22,176 nt of DNA from CAZLMW01 sp964560875 (GTDB taxonomy: Bacteria > Myxococcota_A > UBA9042): positions 1-22,176 of the forward strand of contig CAZLMW010000127.1 of NCBI GenBank assembly GCA_964560875.1, given 5' to 3'. The notes below the pieces were generated by a model. It searched no databases, was not told the DNA's origin, and worked only from the letters and a program-made list of their open reading frames with translations. Positions within the stretch are counted from its first letter, which is position 1, and each line of letters opens with the position of its first letter. Of the stretch, positions 7,501 to 17,500 are shown in pieces. The position numbers and the translations under genes were made by a program.

Positions 7501-10500
7501 CCTGTGACGACAACAACGCCTGCACGGCCGGCGATGCGTGCACCAGTGGCGTCTGCAAATCGGGCGCAGGGATCAAGTGCGACGACAACAACGTCTGCAC
7601 AACCGACAGCTGTGACCCGAAGAGCGGTTGCGCCTACAGCGCCGCTTCTGGCGGCTGCGATGATGGCGACAAGTGCACCGTCAAAGACCAGTGTGTGGGC
7701 GGCAAGTGCTCGGCAGGCACCAAGGCCAACTGCGACGACGGCAACGTCTGCACCGCGAACACCTGCGACGCCAACAACGGCTGCTCGACCGCCAACAAGA
7801 GCAACGGCACACCCTGCGACGACGGCAACGCGTGCACGATCAAGGACGCCTGTTCGGCCGGCAAGTGCACGCTCAACAGCCCGCAGGTCTGCAAATCCCC
7901 CGGCGCGTGCTTCGCGACGTCGTGCGACGCCAAGAAGGGCTGCTCGTCCAAGGTCGACACGTCCCTCACCTGCACCGACGGCAACGCGTGCACCACCGGC
8001 GATACGTGCGATAGCAGCGGCAAATGCGCCACGAGCGGCTCGTTGACATGCAACGACAACAACCCGTGCACCGATGACAAGTGTGACGCCAAGGCCGGCT
8101 GCGTGTTCAGCAACAATACCTTGCCGTGCGACGACGGTAGCAAGTGCACGACCGGCGACGTCTGCAAGGGCGGCATCTGCGCGGCCGGCAAACCCGCGCC
8201 CTGCGACGACAAGAACCCGTGCACGACCGAGAACTGCGACCCGAACGGCGGCTGCAAGTCGACCAACAACACCGTTCCGTGCAACGACGGCAGCGCGTGC
8301 ACCGTCGGCGACAAGTGCGGTGGCGGAAAGTGCATCCCGGGAGCCCCGCCTGTCTGCAACGACGGCAACCCGTGCACCAAGGACGGCTGCGACCCCACGA
8401 AGGGCTGTTTCGCCAGCAACGCGGACGGTACGGCGTGCGACGACGGCAACAAGTGCACCGCCGGCGACAAGTGCAGCGGCGGCAAATGCGGAGCGGGAGC
8501 GCCCATTCCGTGCGCCGACACCAACCCCTGTACCAGCGACAGCTGCAACCCCGCGACTGGCTGCGTCAACACAAACAACACCCAGCCTTGCGACGACGGC
8601 AGCGCCTGCACCGCAAAGGACACGTGCAGCAGCGGCAAATGCGCCGGCTCGACGGTCAACTGCAACGACAGCAACCCGTGCACCACGGATTCGTGCAACG
8701 CCAAGACCGGCTGCGTGAACGCGCCCAACACCAACAAGTGCGACGACGGCAACAAGTGCACATCCGGCGACATCTGCGCATCCGGCTCATGCAAATCCGG
8801 CGCGACCATCACCTGCGATGACAAGAACGCGTGCACGACGGACAGCTGCAACCCGAAGTCGGGCTGCGTGTTCACCAACAACACCAACGCCTGCAGCGAC
8901 GGCAACGCGTGCACCCAGGGCGACACGTGCAACGGCGGCTCCTGCCAGGGCGGTTCGGCGCTCACGTGCACCGATGGCAACGTCTGCACCCAGGACGCCT
9001 GCGACACCAAGACCGGTTGCGTCTTCCCCGCCAAGTCCGGCCCATGTGAAGACGGCAGCAAGTGCACCGCCGGCGACATCTGCGTCAACAAGGCGTGCAA
9101 ACCCGGCAAGCCGGTGGTCTGCAACGACAACAACGTCTGCACCGACGACAAATGCGACGCGAAGGTCGGCTGCGTGTTCACCAACAACGCGGCGGCCTGC
9201 AACGACGGCGACGCGTGCACCACCGGCGACAAGTGCGGCGGCGGCACGTGTCAGTCCGGCACCAAGCGCGTGTGCGAAGACGGCAACTCGTGCACCGACG
9301 ACTTCTGCGCGTCCAACATCGGCTGCTACACCAAGGCCAATACGAAGACCTGCAGCGACAACAACGCGTGCACGACCGGCGACAAGTGCAGCAACAGCGC
9401 GTGCGTGGCCGGCGCATCGAAGAAATGCGACGACAGCAACGCCTGCACCAACGACTCGTGCGACCCCAAGAAGGGCTGCGTCAACGCGCCGAATACCAGC
9501 CCCTGCACCGACAGCAACGCCTGCACGGTCGGCGACAAGTGCGCGGGCGGAAAATGCAAAGCCGGCCCGTTCCTCAAGTGCGCTGACAACAACCCGTGCA
9601 CCGATGACGTGTGCTGGGCCAACGTCGGCTGCGCGTTCAACGCCAACACCAAGGCGTGCGACGACAACAACGCGTGCACCGACAAGGACACCTGCGCGGC
9701 CAAGTCGTGCAAAGGCACCGCCAAGATTTGCAACGACGGCAACGTCTGCACCGACGACTTCTGCGACCAGAAGAAGGGATGCAGCACCACCAACAACGCC
9801 GCCAAGTGCGACGACGGCAGCAAGTGCACCGAAAACGATGTCTGCAACAAGGGCAAATGCGGCGGCGCCACGGTCGATTGCGACGACAAGAACCCGTGCA
9901 CGAGCGATTCCTGCGACCCGAAGACGGGCTGCAAATGGGTCGGCAAGGCGGATAAGACGGTCTGCGGCGACCTCGGCCAGTGCTACGGCGGCAAATGCTC
10001 GGCGGGCAGCGACATCAACCCCGGCACCTCGTGCAAGCAGATCAAGGCGGCCAACCCGCAGCTGTCGTCCGGACCGCGCTGGCTCGATCCCGACGGCAAG
10101 GGCCCCGGCGTCGCGTACAAGGCGTACTGTGAGATGGTGAAGTTCGGCGGCGGCTGGATGCTCATCGACAACCAGTGGTCGTACAACCTGATGAAGATGC
10201 AGAACCTCGCGCCAACCGACGGCAAATGCGACCTCAAGGCCAACGAGTTCCGGACCTGGGACGGCTTCGCGGGCGCGGGCGGTGACCACCACTTCTGCGT
10301 CGCCAGCAAGGCGGGCGGCAACTGGCCGATCTACAACGAGATCCAAATCGACGGCGTGCAGCTCACCGGCTACACGTCCGGCGGCGGCCACACCTACGAC
10401 GCATACACCGACTGCTACGGCGTCATCTGGCAGGGCGGCTTCTGCATGGGGCCGGCGCTCGAGCTCAACTCGGTCAACACGTCGAACATGCAGCTGAATA

Positions 10501-10637
10501 ACAACCAGAAGTCGCCTGCATTCACGCGCAAGATTACCCTCAAGACCGCGGCCAGTGATTTCCAGATCCGGTCGCGCGAAGAAGGCCCGCAGAACGAAGG
10601 CGTCGTTTGGAATACCGGTCGTTTCTACATCCGTTGA
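4560..10637 (+). CDS. Giant Cys-rich lipoprotein: about 61 CTDC repeats and C-terminal fibrinogen-like domain
   Basis: A 2025-residue exported protein, probably a surface fibre or adhesin. ATG at 4560 follows a clear GGAGG seven bases upstream. The N-terminus has R5, a hydrophobic core and a probable lipobox ending IAAAC (C32); +2 is Ser, so sorting to the outer membrane is likely. Residues 33-135 are an Asp/Glu/Pro-rich disordered stalk. A CPC..C..C segment and CNGIDDDCDGATDNG (about 182-196), the MopE-like putative metal-binding motif, follow. Residues 200 to about 1810 are tandem Cys-rich units of the Dictyostelium CTDC type (CDDxNxCTxDxCDxxxGC). From about 1820 a fibrinogen-related fold begins: SCKQI..ANPQ..SG.RWLDPDG, then YC-x(5)-GGGW with C1857 and W1866. 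The CTDC units are Asp/Asn-dense and could bind calcium. It lies downstream of the secreted protease and overlaps the SurA-like gene. Family-level naming is good; function is inferred. Confidence 0.9.
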   Translation: MVWFRVGTVSLSSRSAALLALFASISLIAAACSDDPSGGVSSSTATKDGGVGDGGVVGDAQIDAGPVDAGPKDTGPELVDTIEPWPDTGEDDIGIEDVSEEGDSPVDPPDPDVPDVEQEDTNEPDTAVDDAGPVTPVCGKPAALSCPCEKDEDCAEGICFDAGGNALPFCADPCKLQNPPAEKCNGIDDDCDGATDNGICDDANACTDDSCDVDNKTCEHKINSSPCEDGDKCTDGESCLFTKCQGGKPTDCDDKDACTSDSCDAVTGCKNVAIPGCGVDKCKGVTCDDNDACTKDACDPNTGKCSNVAIPGCGVDKCKGVDCDDKNACTADGCDKNTGKCANIPIPGCTTDKCAGKNCEDGDACTKDACDKATGSCSHTKIPGCGIDKCKGVSCDDKNACTTDTCDKVSGCKHAAYSGACNDGNACTTGESCKSGGCGGGTAKVCDDGKACTADSCDPKSGCVVKNLTSPCTDGNACTSGDVCGGGVCKGGKKVDCNDNNPCTNDGCDPKSGCTHTNNTAACSDGSACTTGDKCSGGVCTAGKKAPCDDGNPCTTEFCDDKSGCVAKNNTLPCNDSNACTTKDVCTGGKCIGGGAPNCDDANPCTTDGCDAKSGCAHKNSGGGCDDGDACTLGDACSGGACKSGQGKVCDDNNPCTNDTCDKAKGCVFTARLGACDDGDACTNKDACSNGACKAGAPLKCNDNNVCTTDTCDKATGCKHTANTAKCDDANACTIGETCKAGGCSGGASKLCDDNKPCTLDSCDPKKGCVATNTTSTCSDNNACTSGDKCSGGVCKGGGAVSCDDNNPCTTDSCDAKAGCKNTNNTAKCDDGSKCTTDDVCKGGVCTAGKPAPCDDNNPCTTEFCDANSGCVPKNNTLPCNDGDACTTQDACSGGKCSGGATLNCDDSNPCTTDSCDKGKGCVNAVNTFACDDGDACSVGDTCEKGACKAGKGKVCDDNNPCTSDSCDKTKGCVFTNRSGPCDDNNACTAGDACTSGVCKSGAGIKCDDNNVCTTDSCDPKSGCAYSAASGGCDDGDKCTVKDQCVGGKCSAGTKANCDDGNVCTANTCDANNGCSTANKSNGTPCDDGNACTIKDACSAGKCTLNSPQVCKSPGACFATSCDAKKGCSSKVDTSLTCTDGNACTTGDTCDSSGKCATSGSLTCNDNNPCTDDKCDAKAGCVFSNNTLPCDDGSKCTTGDVCKGGICAAGKPAPCDDKNPCTTENCDPNGGCKSTNNTVPCNDGSACTVGDKCGGGKCIPGAPPVCNDGNPCTKDGCDPTKGCFASNADGTACDDGNKCTAGDKCSGGKCGAGAPIPCADTNPCTSDSCNPATGCVNTNNTQPCDDGSACTAKDTCSSGKCAGSTVNCNDSNPCTTDSCNAKTGCVNAPNTNKCDDGNKCTSGDICASGSCKSGATITCDDKNACTTDSCNPKSGCVFTNNTNACSDGNACTQGDTCNGGSCQGGSALTCTDGNVCTQDACDTKTGCVFPAKSGPCEDGSKCTAGDICVNKACKPGKPVVCNDNNVCTDDKCDAKVGCVFTNNAAACNDGDACTTGDKCGGGTCQSGTKRVCEDGNSCTDDFCASNIGCYTKANTKTCSDNNACTTGDKCSNSACVAGASKKCDDSNACTNDSCDPKKGCVNAPNTSPCTDSNACTVGDKCAGGKCKAGPFLKCADNNPCTDDVCWANVGCAFNANTKACDDNNACTDKDTCAAKSCKGTAKICNDGNVCTDDFCDQKKGCSTTNNAAKCDDGSKCTENDVCNKGKCGGATVDCDDKNPCTSDSCDPKTGCKWVGKADKTVCGDLGQCYGGKCSAGSDINPGTSCKQIKAANPQLSSGPRWLDPDGKGPGVAYKAYCEMVKFGGGWMLIDNQWSYNLMKMQNLAPTDGKCDLKANEFRTWDGFAGAGGDHHFCVASKAGGNWPIYNEIQIDGVQLTGYTSGGGHTYDAYTDCYGVIWQGGFCMGPALELNSVNTSNMQLNNNQKSPAFTRKITLKTAASDFQIRSREEGPQNEGVVWNTGRFYIR
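5157..10002 (+). repeat. Array of CTDC (Dictyostelium-type) repeats, two alternating unit types
   Basis: By hand I count 33 'B' units, consensus CDDNNPCTxDSCDxxxGC plus a short loop, and 28 'A' units, consensus CDDGNACTxGDxC-x(2)-GxC. After the first five, mostly consecutive, B units the two types alternate strictly, giving a composite of about 50 residues. In four of the early B units (about 5390-5745) the linker carries IPGC-x(3)-KCxG. One B unit near 7900 is degenerate: it lacks CT and reads CKSPGACFATSC. The B unit matches the slime-mould extracellular-matrix repeat (Pfam Dicty_CTDC) as I remember it. Regular cysteines imply an extended disulphide-braced rod. Confidence 0.88.
6021..7620 (+). 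repeat. 918-bp higher-order duplication inside the CTDC array
   Basis: Matching landmarks recur exactly 918 bp (306 residues) apart. The Cys codon of KKVDC at 6048 pairs with that of GAVSC at 6966, and GKVC at 6507 pairs with GKVC at 7425. TAGKKAPCDDGNPCTTEFC pairs with TAGKPAPCDDNNPCTTEFC. So about six composite units were duplicated together. A third, less similar copy of the TAGKPAPC block starts near 8180, 1083 bp after the second. This shows growth by unequal recombination on top of the basic unit repetition. Confidence 0.8.
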
Positions 10638-11512
10638 TCGGCCGACCCGCGGCGCTCGCTCCCATCGCGCCCATCGCGCCAATCGCGGGCGTCGTTGCGG
10701 TGATGGTTCTCGCTGTCCCGTTGCTGGCAGGCTGTGGCGACAAACCTGAGAAAGTGTCGTTGGGGGGCGGCGGCGCGAAGCACGACCACACCTGGTGGGC
10801 ACGTCTTTTCGACGACCGCGAACACAAGGCGTGTCAGGTCAAGGATCGGTCCCTGGCGCCGGCAGCTGTCCTCGCCGCGGCAAATGACGACGTTCGCAAA
10901 GGGTTCCAGGCGTATATCTCTGCGATGCCCGAGATCGTCGCGGCCATCGACGGTCAGCCCATTCCGCGTACCGATCTCGGCTTCGAGCTGCTGCGACGGG
11001 CACCTGACGGGCTGCCTGACAAACCTGCCGATCGAAGCAAGACGCTCGCTGATTCGCTTGAGACGCTGATCGATCACGGCCTGGTGATCCGCGCCCTCGC
11101 CGCCGAGAAGGTCCCGGGCGTCGACGACGAGACAAACAAGGCGGTGCAGTGTCAGCGGGACAACCGGCAAAATGATGACGCGTTCGCCAAGACCCTCGGC
11201 CGCGAGGGGCACTCACCGACGTCTTATCGGCGCAAGGTGTATGTCGAAGCCGGGCTGGCGGCGTTGCTGAAGAAGCGCGGCGGGGTGAATGTGACCGATG
11301 CCGACGTCCGCGCCGCATGGGAAAAGCGGCCCGACGCTTATATCGACACCGACGGGACCGCCAAGGCGTTCGAGGACGTGAAGCTATTCGTTCGGGAGCG
11401 CCTCGTCGCGCAGCGCACCGAAGAGGAAGGCCGTCGTCTTCTCGAACAGTACAAGCGCGAGGTCGATGTGCTCGTGGCGCCCGAGGTCGCCGCGCTCTTA
11501 CAAGCCCGTTAG
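10634..11512 (+). CDS. Lipoprotein with SurA N-terminal-like chaperone domain, no parvulin domain
   Basis: A probable periplasm-facing lipoprotein of about 292 residues. The signal ends in the lipobox LLAGC (C34), with an unusual Ala-Pro-Ile repeat (PIAPIAPIAG) in front of it. The mature part contains VAAIDGQPIPRTDLGFELL, the opening helix and turn of SurA/PpiC N-terminal domains, followed by an LIDHGLVIRALAAE helix typical of that fold. It ends with VNVTDADVRAAWEKR and a helix running into VDVLV. The parvulin isomerase domain that usually interrupts this last part is absent, so it should bind unfolded clients but not isomerise prolines. The chosen TTG at 10634 overlaps the TGA of the preceding gene (TTGA), which suggests translational coupling. 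TTG at 10607 (AAGG seven bases upstream) and ATG at 10703 are alternatives. The coupling suggests a role in export or folding of the giant repeat lipoprotein. Confidence 0.78.
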   Translation: MIGRPAALAPIAPIAPIAGVVAVMVLAVPLLAGCGDKPEKVSLGGGGAKHDHTWWARLFDDREHKACQVKDRSLAPAAVLAAANDDVRKGFQAYISAMPEIVAAIDGQPIPRTDLGFELLRRAPDGLPDKPADRSKTLADSLETLIDHGLVIRALAAEKVPGVDDETNKAVQCQRDNRQNDDAFAKTLGREGHSPTSYRRKVYVEAGLAALLKKRGGVNVTDADVRAAWEKRPDAYIDTDGTAKAFEDVKLFVRERLVAQRTEEEGRRLLEQYKREVDVLVAPEVAALLQAR

Positions 11513-11584
11513 TGGTCCCAGTTCAGCCCGGCCGAATACGCCAAGCCGTTGCGTGGCCATTGCGGTCTCCCGGTCACGGCGCGG
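11513..11584. other. Short convergent intergenic region
   Basis: 72 bp separate the stop of the SurA-like gene from the stop of the giant minus-strand gene. I see no strong GC hairpin followed by a T run on either strand; GCCA..TGGC near 11540-11560 is the only weak dyad. Termination here, if it occurs, may be Rho-dependent. Confidence 0.4.
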
Positions 11585-14500
11585 CTACAGTCCGATCGCA
11601 CGCTTGAGCCCTTCGATCGTCAGGTCGGGCGGCTCGTACTCCGGGTTCATGGTCGCGCTGAAGCCATCTGGTCCAGCGTGAACGTTGCCGCGCGCACCGA
11701 TCGCCATGCGAGCAAGCTGCAGCGGGTCGGGAGACGCGGAGTAACGCCACACCGTCTTCATGATGCTGAAGAGGCCGACGTCGATCCCGACACGAACCTT
11801 CGCGAAGAAGCTCAGGATCAGGTTGAGCGCCGCCGACAGCTCCGCCGAGACCGGCATATCGAACGTCAGGCCGTTGCGGTTGACCGTGATGGTCGGGTCC
11901 GCCGAAATCGCCGCCTCGAGGTGCAGGTTCAACGCCGCGCGCAGACCCGCTTCGACCGCGACAACCGCCGCTGACACACTGACTGAACCCTCGACGTAGG
12001 CGTTGAGGTCGCAGTAGGCCGAGCTCGCCAGGTGACCGGTGACCGACATGCCCGCGTACTCGGGCTCCATCAGGTTCACTTCGCCGGACACGCAGATGTT
12101 GCTGATCTCGAGCGGCTTGATGCCCGCCTCGATCCCGAGCCCCGCGCCCACGTTCACCTTCACGATGGGCGGCGTGTAGACCATGAAGCCCTTGTCGATG
12201 AGCGTGATGTCCTTCTTGTAGGGGTCGGGCTCGAACAGCGAGAACGGACCGGGGATGTTGACCTTGCCCTGCAGCACGACGTCGCCGTCTTCGCGCAGGA
12301 TGATGGCCGCTTCGCCCGTGATCTCGGGGTCTTTGCTGATCGTGACCCAGGCCCGGCCTTCGCCGCTGATCTTGCCTTCCTTGGACAGCCCGGCCTTGAT
12401 GCGGCCCTTGATGCGGTCGTGCGGTTTGAACTCGAGCTCAGCCTGGCCGTAGATGATGTCTTTTCCGCCCTCGCGGATGTAGTTCACCTTGATGGCGCCC
12501 TTGCCGATCTTGCCCGCGTCGATCTTGGCCGAGCCATAGGCCGTACGTAGCTCATTGGCCTCGACATAAGCTTCGAGAACGCCGTCGGTGATCTTGATCG
12601 GGCCAACGCCCCATTCCTTGATCTGCGAAACCTTGCCGCGGCCGGTGAACTCTTCTTTCTGCACGTTGAGCGTGCCGGACACCTCGCCGCGCGCCACGTC
12701 CTTGAGCTCCAGGCCGATCTTGCCGCCGATCTCGGACAGCGACTGGCCGTCGACCGTGGCCTGGACCTCGCCGTGCGTGAGAATGAGCTGCCCACCCGCA
12801 AGGTTCTTGGGCGTCTCGAGTGTCAGCGATGCCGAGCCCTTGATGTACTCCATCGTGGAGCCGGCCTCGATCATCACCTTGCCCTTGCCCCAGCCAAAGA
12901 CGTTGATCTCCGCGAAGCCGCCGAATGACTTCAGCGCGTTCTTCTCGAAGTTGATCAACACCTCGCCGCCGCTCAGCTCCGCGAAGCTGCCGATGGAGAT
13001 GGGGTTGGTGAGCTTGAGGCCCGCCTGACCGTCGAACTGCTCGAGGGTTGAGGACTTGTAGACGCGGACCCAGCCCTCGCCGTAGTCGTTGACCGTCGCC
13101 TGCGCTTCGCCGTAGATGCCCTTGAGGCTGCTCTTTTCGACCGTCGCGCCGATCTTGCCGCTGGTCAGCGTGACCGCAGAGCCGAGCTCCTTCGGTCCGC
13201 CAAGCTCGATCTCGCCGTAGCCGTTGAGGTTCTTGCGGGTCGACCCGGGATGCGCCACGACGCGACCGGAACCCCAGCCGTCGACGCTGACATCGAGCAT
13301 GCCTTCGAAGTCTTTGAGCGCGCTCTTTTCGAAGTTCGCCTTGACGTAGCTGCCCTGGTTGATGGACAGCGGGCCGACAAGCTGCTGGGTCTGTTCGACG
13401 CTGAGCGAACCGAAGCCGCTGACGTTTTGCAGGTCGGTAGCCTGGAAGTTGAGGACACCGCGCAGCCACTCGTCGTACGTGATGTCGATGTTGCCCTGGT
13501 AGTGCGTTGGGGTGTTGCCCGCGAACTTCACCAGGATGCCGCTGCCTTCCTGCAGCTCGAGGCCGCCGCCCATCGGAACCTTAGCGGTCGTGCGCAGGCT
13601 CGCTTCGCCGGTCATCGACTCGAACGAGCTGCCCGATTCGGCGCGGATCATGCCGAGGAATTTGCTGTCGTAGTCCAGTTTGACCGTGCCGCCGAGCTCC
13701 GTGATGCCCTTCTTGTCGAAGCGGCCGCTGATGTTGCCGCCTTTGACCAGCTTCAGCTTGTCGGTGACCTTGATGCTCTTGATGAGCGAAACCGCGGCTT
13801 CACCGCTGATGTTGTCGGTTGTGCTGCCGGGATCGATGGTGAGCGAGCCCTCGACCGTCCCGTCGTACTGGACCGTCGCGTTTCCGTCGAAGTCCGACAT
13901 CTTGCCCGCGGAGATGTTTGTCCGCAGCGCGCTGCCGGGCATCAGCGAGACCTTGTTCCACGTCTTCTTGTCGACGACGACGAGCTGCGCGGGGCCGCTG
14001 ACGTTTTCGAGCTTCTGGGTCGTGGCGAGCGCGATGGTGCCCTCGAGCCAGTCCTCGTACGACACCATCAACGTGCCGCTGACACCGGTCAGCTTGCTGT
14101 TTTCGATCTCGACACCGGCCGAGCTGCCCGATTTGAGGATGACCTTGCCCGCGGAGTCGAGCTTCTTGTCGGTCTGCACCGCCGCCGCGCCATGCCCGAA
14201 GAATTTCTCCTTCGTCGTGCGTTCGTCGAGGCTGAGCGAGCCGTTGAGGAAGTTGTCGTAGCCGAACAGGACGACACCGCTGAACGCGCCGACCTTGTTG
14301 TTGTCGAGCCGCAGGTTGACGCCGCTGCCCTGCTCGACCGTGAACTCGTTGAAGGTGTGCGGCTTGCGCATCCGGCCGGTCGCTTCGCCGGAGACGGACT
14401 TGAACGTACTGCCCGGATCGACCTGGATAGCCCCCTCGAGCCAGTCGTCGTAGCGATACCGCGCGACGCCGTCGAACCCGGTGATGCTGTTGTTGGCGAA

Positions 14501-17500
14501 ATCCACATCGACCCGCGAGCCGCGCAGGATCTTCACGCCGGATGAGCCGACATCGGCCCCTCGCATCAGCGTCATCTCGGCGCTGCCGTTGAGCTGCTTG
14601 AGAGTCGCCTGCTCGAGGTTGATGAACCCCTGCACCCGCACGTCATCGTTGTAGTCGACGCCGACGCGGCCGGTGAACGTCGAGTTTTCGACGCCCGCAG
14701 CCGAGTCGAACGCCAGCGTCATGTGGCCGCCCTTGAGGAACTTGGCCTTGCCGCGCGTCTGCGCCTTGATGATGGTCGCCTTTGCGGAGCCGCTGTACGG
14801 ACCGTCGAAGCCGGTGCCGGTCGCGACCTGGACGTTGCCCTTGAGCCAGTTGCTGTACTGCCAATTGACGCGGCCGCCAAAGCTGCCCGGCTTGCTGTTT
14901 TGAACGCTGAGGGAGAGCTCGCCGCCCTTGAGGATCTTGACGTCGTTGGGCGCCTGGATCTCCGACAGGAGGTGGGCCTTGGCGTTGCCGTTGATGCTCT
15001 TGAGCGTGCTGGGCTCCAAGGTGATCGAACCGGCGACCTTGGCCTTGTCGCCCATGTACTTCCAGTTCGCGCGCCCGCTGATCGAACCAAGGGAGTTGTT
15101 CTTGATCTCCGCCTTGAGGCCGCCGCCTTGCCGCAGCGTGAACTTGCCCCCGCCGGGGTTGTAGTCCTTGAGAAGCTGCGCCTGGATGCTGCCGTTGATG
15201 TTCGTCAGCGTGCTCGACTCGTCGATAACCGCCGCGCCGACCAGGAAGTCTTCGTACGTGAAGCGTCCTTTGCCCGAGAAGCTGGTGAGCTGCGGCCCAC
15301 TGAACTTCGCCTGCAGGTACGCGCCCTCTTCGATGTTGACCTTCTCGCCGATCTTCTTGGGGATAAGCAGCGTGCCCTTCACGTCGCCGGAGATGGAGCT
15401 GAGCGGTCCCGGGCTCGCGATCTTCAGCGCGCCTTGCAGCCAATCTTCGTACTGGACGCGGACCGAGCCGCCCCAACCGGTCAGCGCACCCTGCTTCACA
15501 GTAACCTTGGCGTTGCCGCCAGTGAGCACCTTGAACTTATCGCCGGGCAGCGTTTGCGGCTTGACGATCGTCGCGCTGGCCTCGCCGCTGATGTTCTCGA
15601 GCTTCGTCTTCTCGACGACGATCGAGCCTTCGACGAAGTCCTTGTAGCCCCAACGGAGTTCGCCGATGAATCCGTAGAACTGGTTGTTCTCAAACAGAAT
15701 CGTCGCCTGCGTTCCGCCGCGGACCTTGAACCCTTGCGTGCCGACGTTCTGGTCGGACGTGATCCGCGCCGAGCCCTCGCCGGTCATCGTCTTGAAGGTG
15801 CTGCCCTCTTCGATGGAGAGGCCACCTTCGACGAAATCTTTGTACGCGAAGTTGATGTTGCCGCTGACGTGCGTCGGCTTGCGATCAGCAAACTTCAGCG
15901 CAGCGTTGCCGCCGGACTGGAGCTTGAATTGTCCGTCCCCGAGCGGCTTTTCCTTGCGCAGGTGGGCGGTCGCTTCGCCGCTGATGTTGGTCAGGGTGCT
16001 GCCGTCGTTGACGGTGAGCGTGCCGGCAAGCCAGTCCTCGTAGTGCCACAGCACATCGCCGCCGAACGTGACGGGAGCCGTGTTCTTGACGCCAACGTTG
16101 AGGCTGCCGCCGGACTTGAGCACGAGGCCATTACCGACGTCTTTGTCGTCGGCCAGCCGCGCTGTCGCCTCGCCCTGGATGCCGTCAAATGAGGCACCGG
16201 CGCCGACTGTGACGCTGCCCTCGAGCCACTCCTGGTACGCCCACGCGACGTCGCCCATGAAGGTCTGCTGCGCGATATTCTTACCGGCGTCGAAGCCGAT
16301 CGAGATGGATCCGCCGGGACGCAGCACGAAGCCGCCATCGCCGACAGGTTTGTCCTGCAGAATCGTCGCTTCCGCGCTGCCTTTGAGCGCTTCAAGGGGG
16401 CTGGGATCGAGGGTGACGTTACCGCCGATCCACGTCCCGTACCGCCAGTTGACGCTGCCTTGGACCTGCTTGATGTCGCCGCCCGCGAGCGTCGTGCTCA
16501 GCGACCCGCCGGCCTGGAGCTCCAACTCACCGCTGACGATCTTGTTATGGCGCACCGAAACCGTGGCTTTTCCGTCGAGCGACGTGAGCTTGCTGTACGC
16601 CGGGACTTCGATGTTGCCGCCGAGCCATTCGTCGTAGATAAAGCCGACTTGGCCGCCGATTCCCTTGAACGTGCTGCCTGCGAACGCCGCCTTGAAGCTG
16701 CCGCCGCGCTCCAGCTGCGTCTTGGCGCCGAGCTGCTTGCGCTCGCGGATCGAGGCTGTGCCCACGCCCGACAGTGACTCGAGTGTGCTGCCCGCGTCGA
16801 TCTCGACGGTGCCGTCAAGCCACTCCTCGTATTGCCAGCCCGCCGAACCGGCGAAACCGGTCAGCTTGTTGTTGGCGAACGTCGCGATGAGCGCCGCATC
16901 GGGCTTGAGGAACGCGTTTTGGCCGAGCTGCTTGCGGAACTTTGTGGTCGCGAAGACCTCGCCGTTGAGGTTATCGAGCCCGCCGCCGCTGATTTTGGCT
17001 GTGCCTTCGATCCACTCGTCGTAGACGATGCTGAGCTCGCCCTCGAAGCCGCTCATCTTGGCGCCGTCGAAGTTGGCTGAGAAAGATCCACCTTCGCGAA
17101 TCCGGACCTTGCCGCCGCCGATGAATTTCTCGACCGCGACGCTGCCCTTCACCGCGCCAGAGACGTGGTCGAGGCTGCCGGTTTGCGCTTCGATCGTGCC
17201 CTTGATCCAGCCAAGATCGCCGTAGCTCCAGTTCACGTTGCCGCGCACGTCGGCGATCGTGTTGCTCTCCATCAACGCGGTGAGCGAGCCGCCAGGTTCG
17301 ATGACCAGCGACGACCCGTCGACAGGACGCCGCTTGATCAGCGATGCCTGCGCCTCACCGGTGAGATTGTGCAGCGTCGAACCCGGCTGTACGGCGACGT
17401 GGCCTTTGACGTCGTCTTCGTACGTGAAGCCGATGTTGCCGCTGACGTCTGACCACTGGTTGCCCGAAACCTCGAGCTGGAACTGCGAGCCTTCGGTCAG

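Noticed and set aside
5157..10002. CRISPR-like regular repetition
   Set aside because: The periodicity is in coding sequence with conserved cysteine codons and variable third positions; there are no identical repeats with unique spacers.
4680..10802. Several other long antisense or shifted frames (hundreds of codons) over the CTDC array
   Set aside because: All are periodic Ala/Val/Arg or Ser/Gln/Leu shadows of the repeat codons with no recognisable domain or ribosome binding site.
13250..16192. Plus-strand frames of 431 and 489 codons opposite the giant gene
   Set aside because: They mirror the repeat of the minus-strand gene, are rich in Asp/Arg/Ala without domain features, and have no promoter or start signals.
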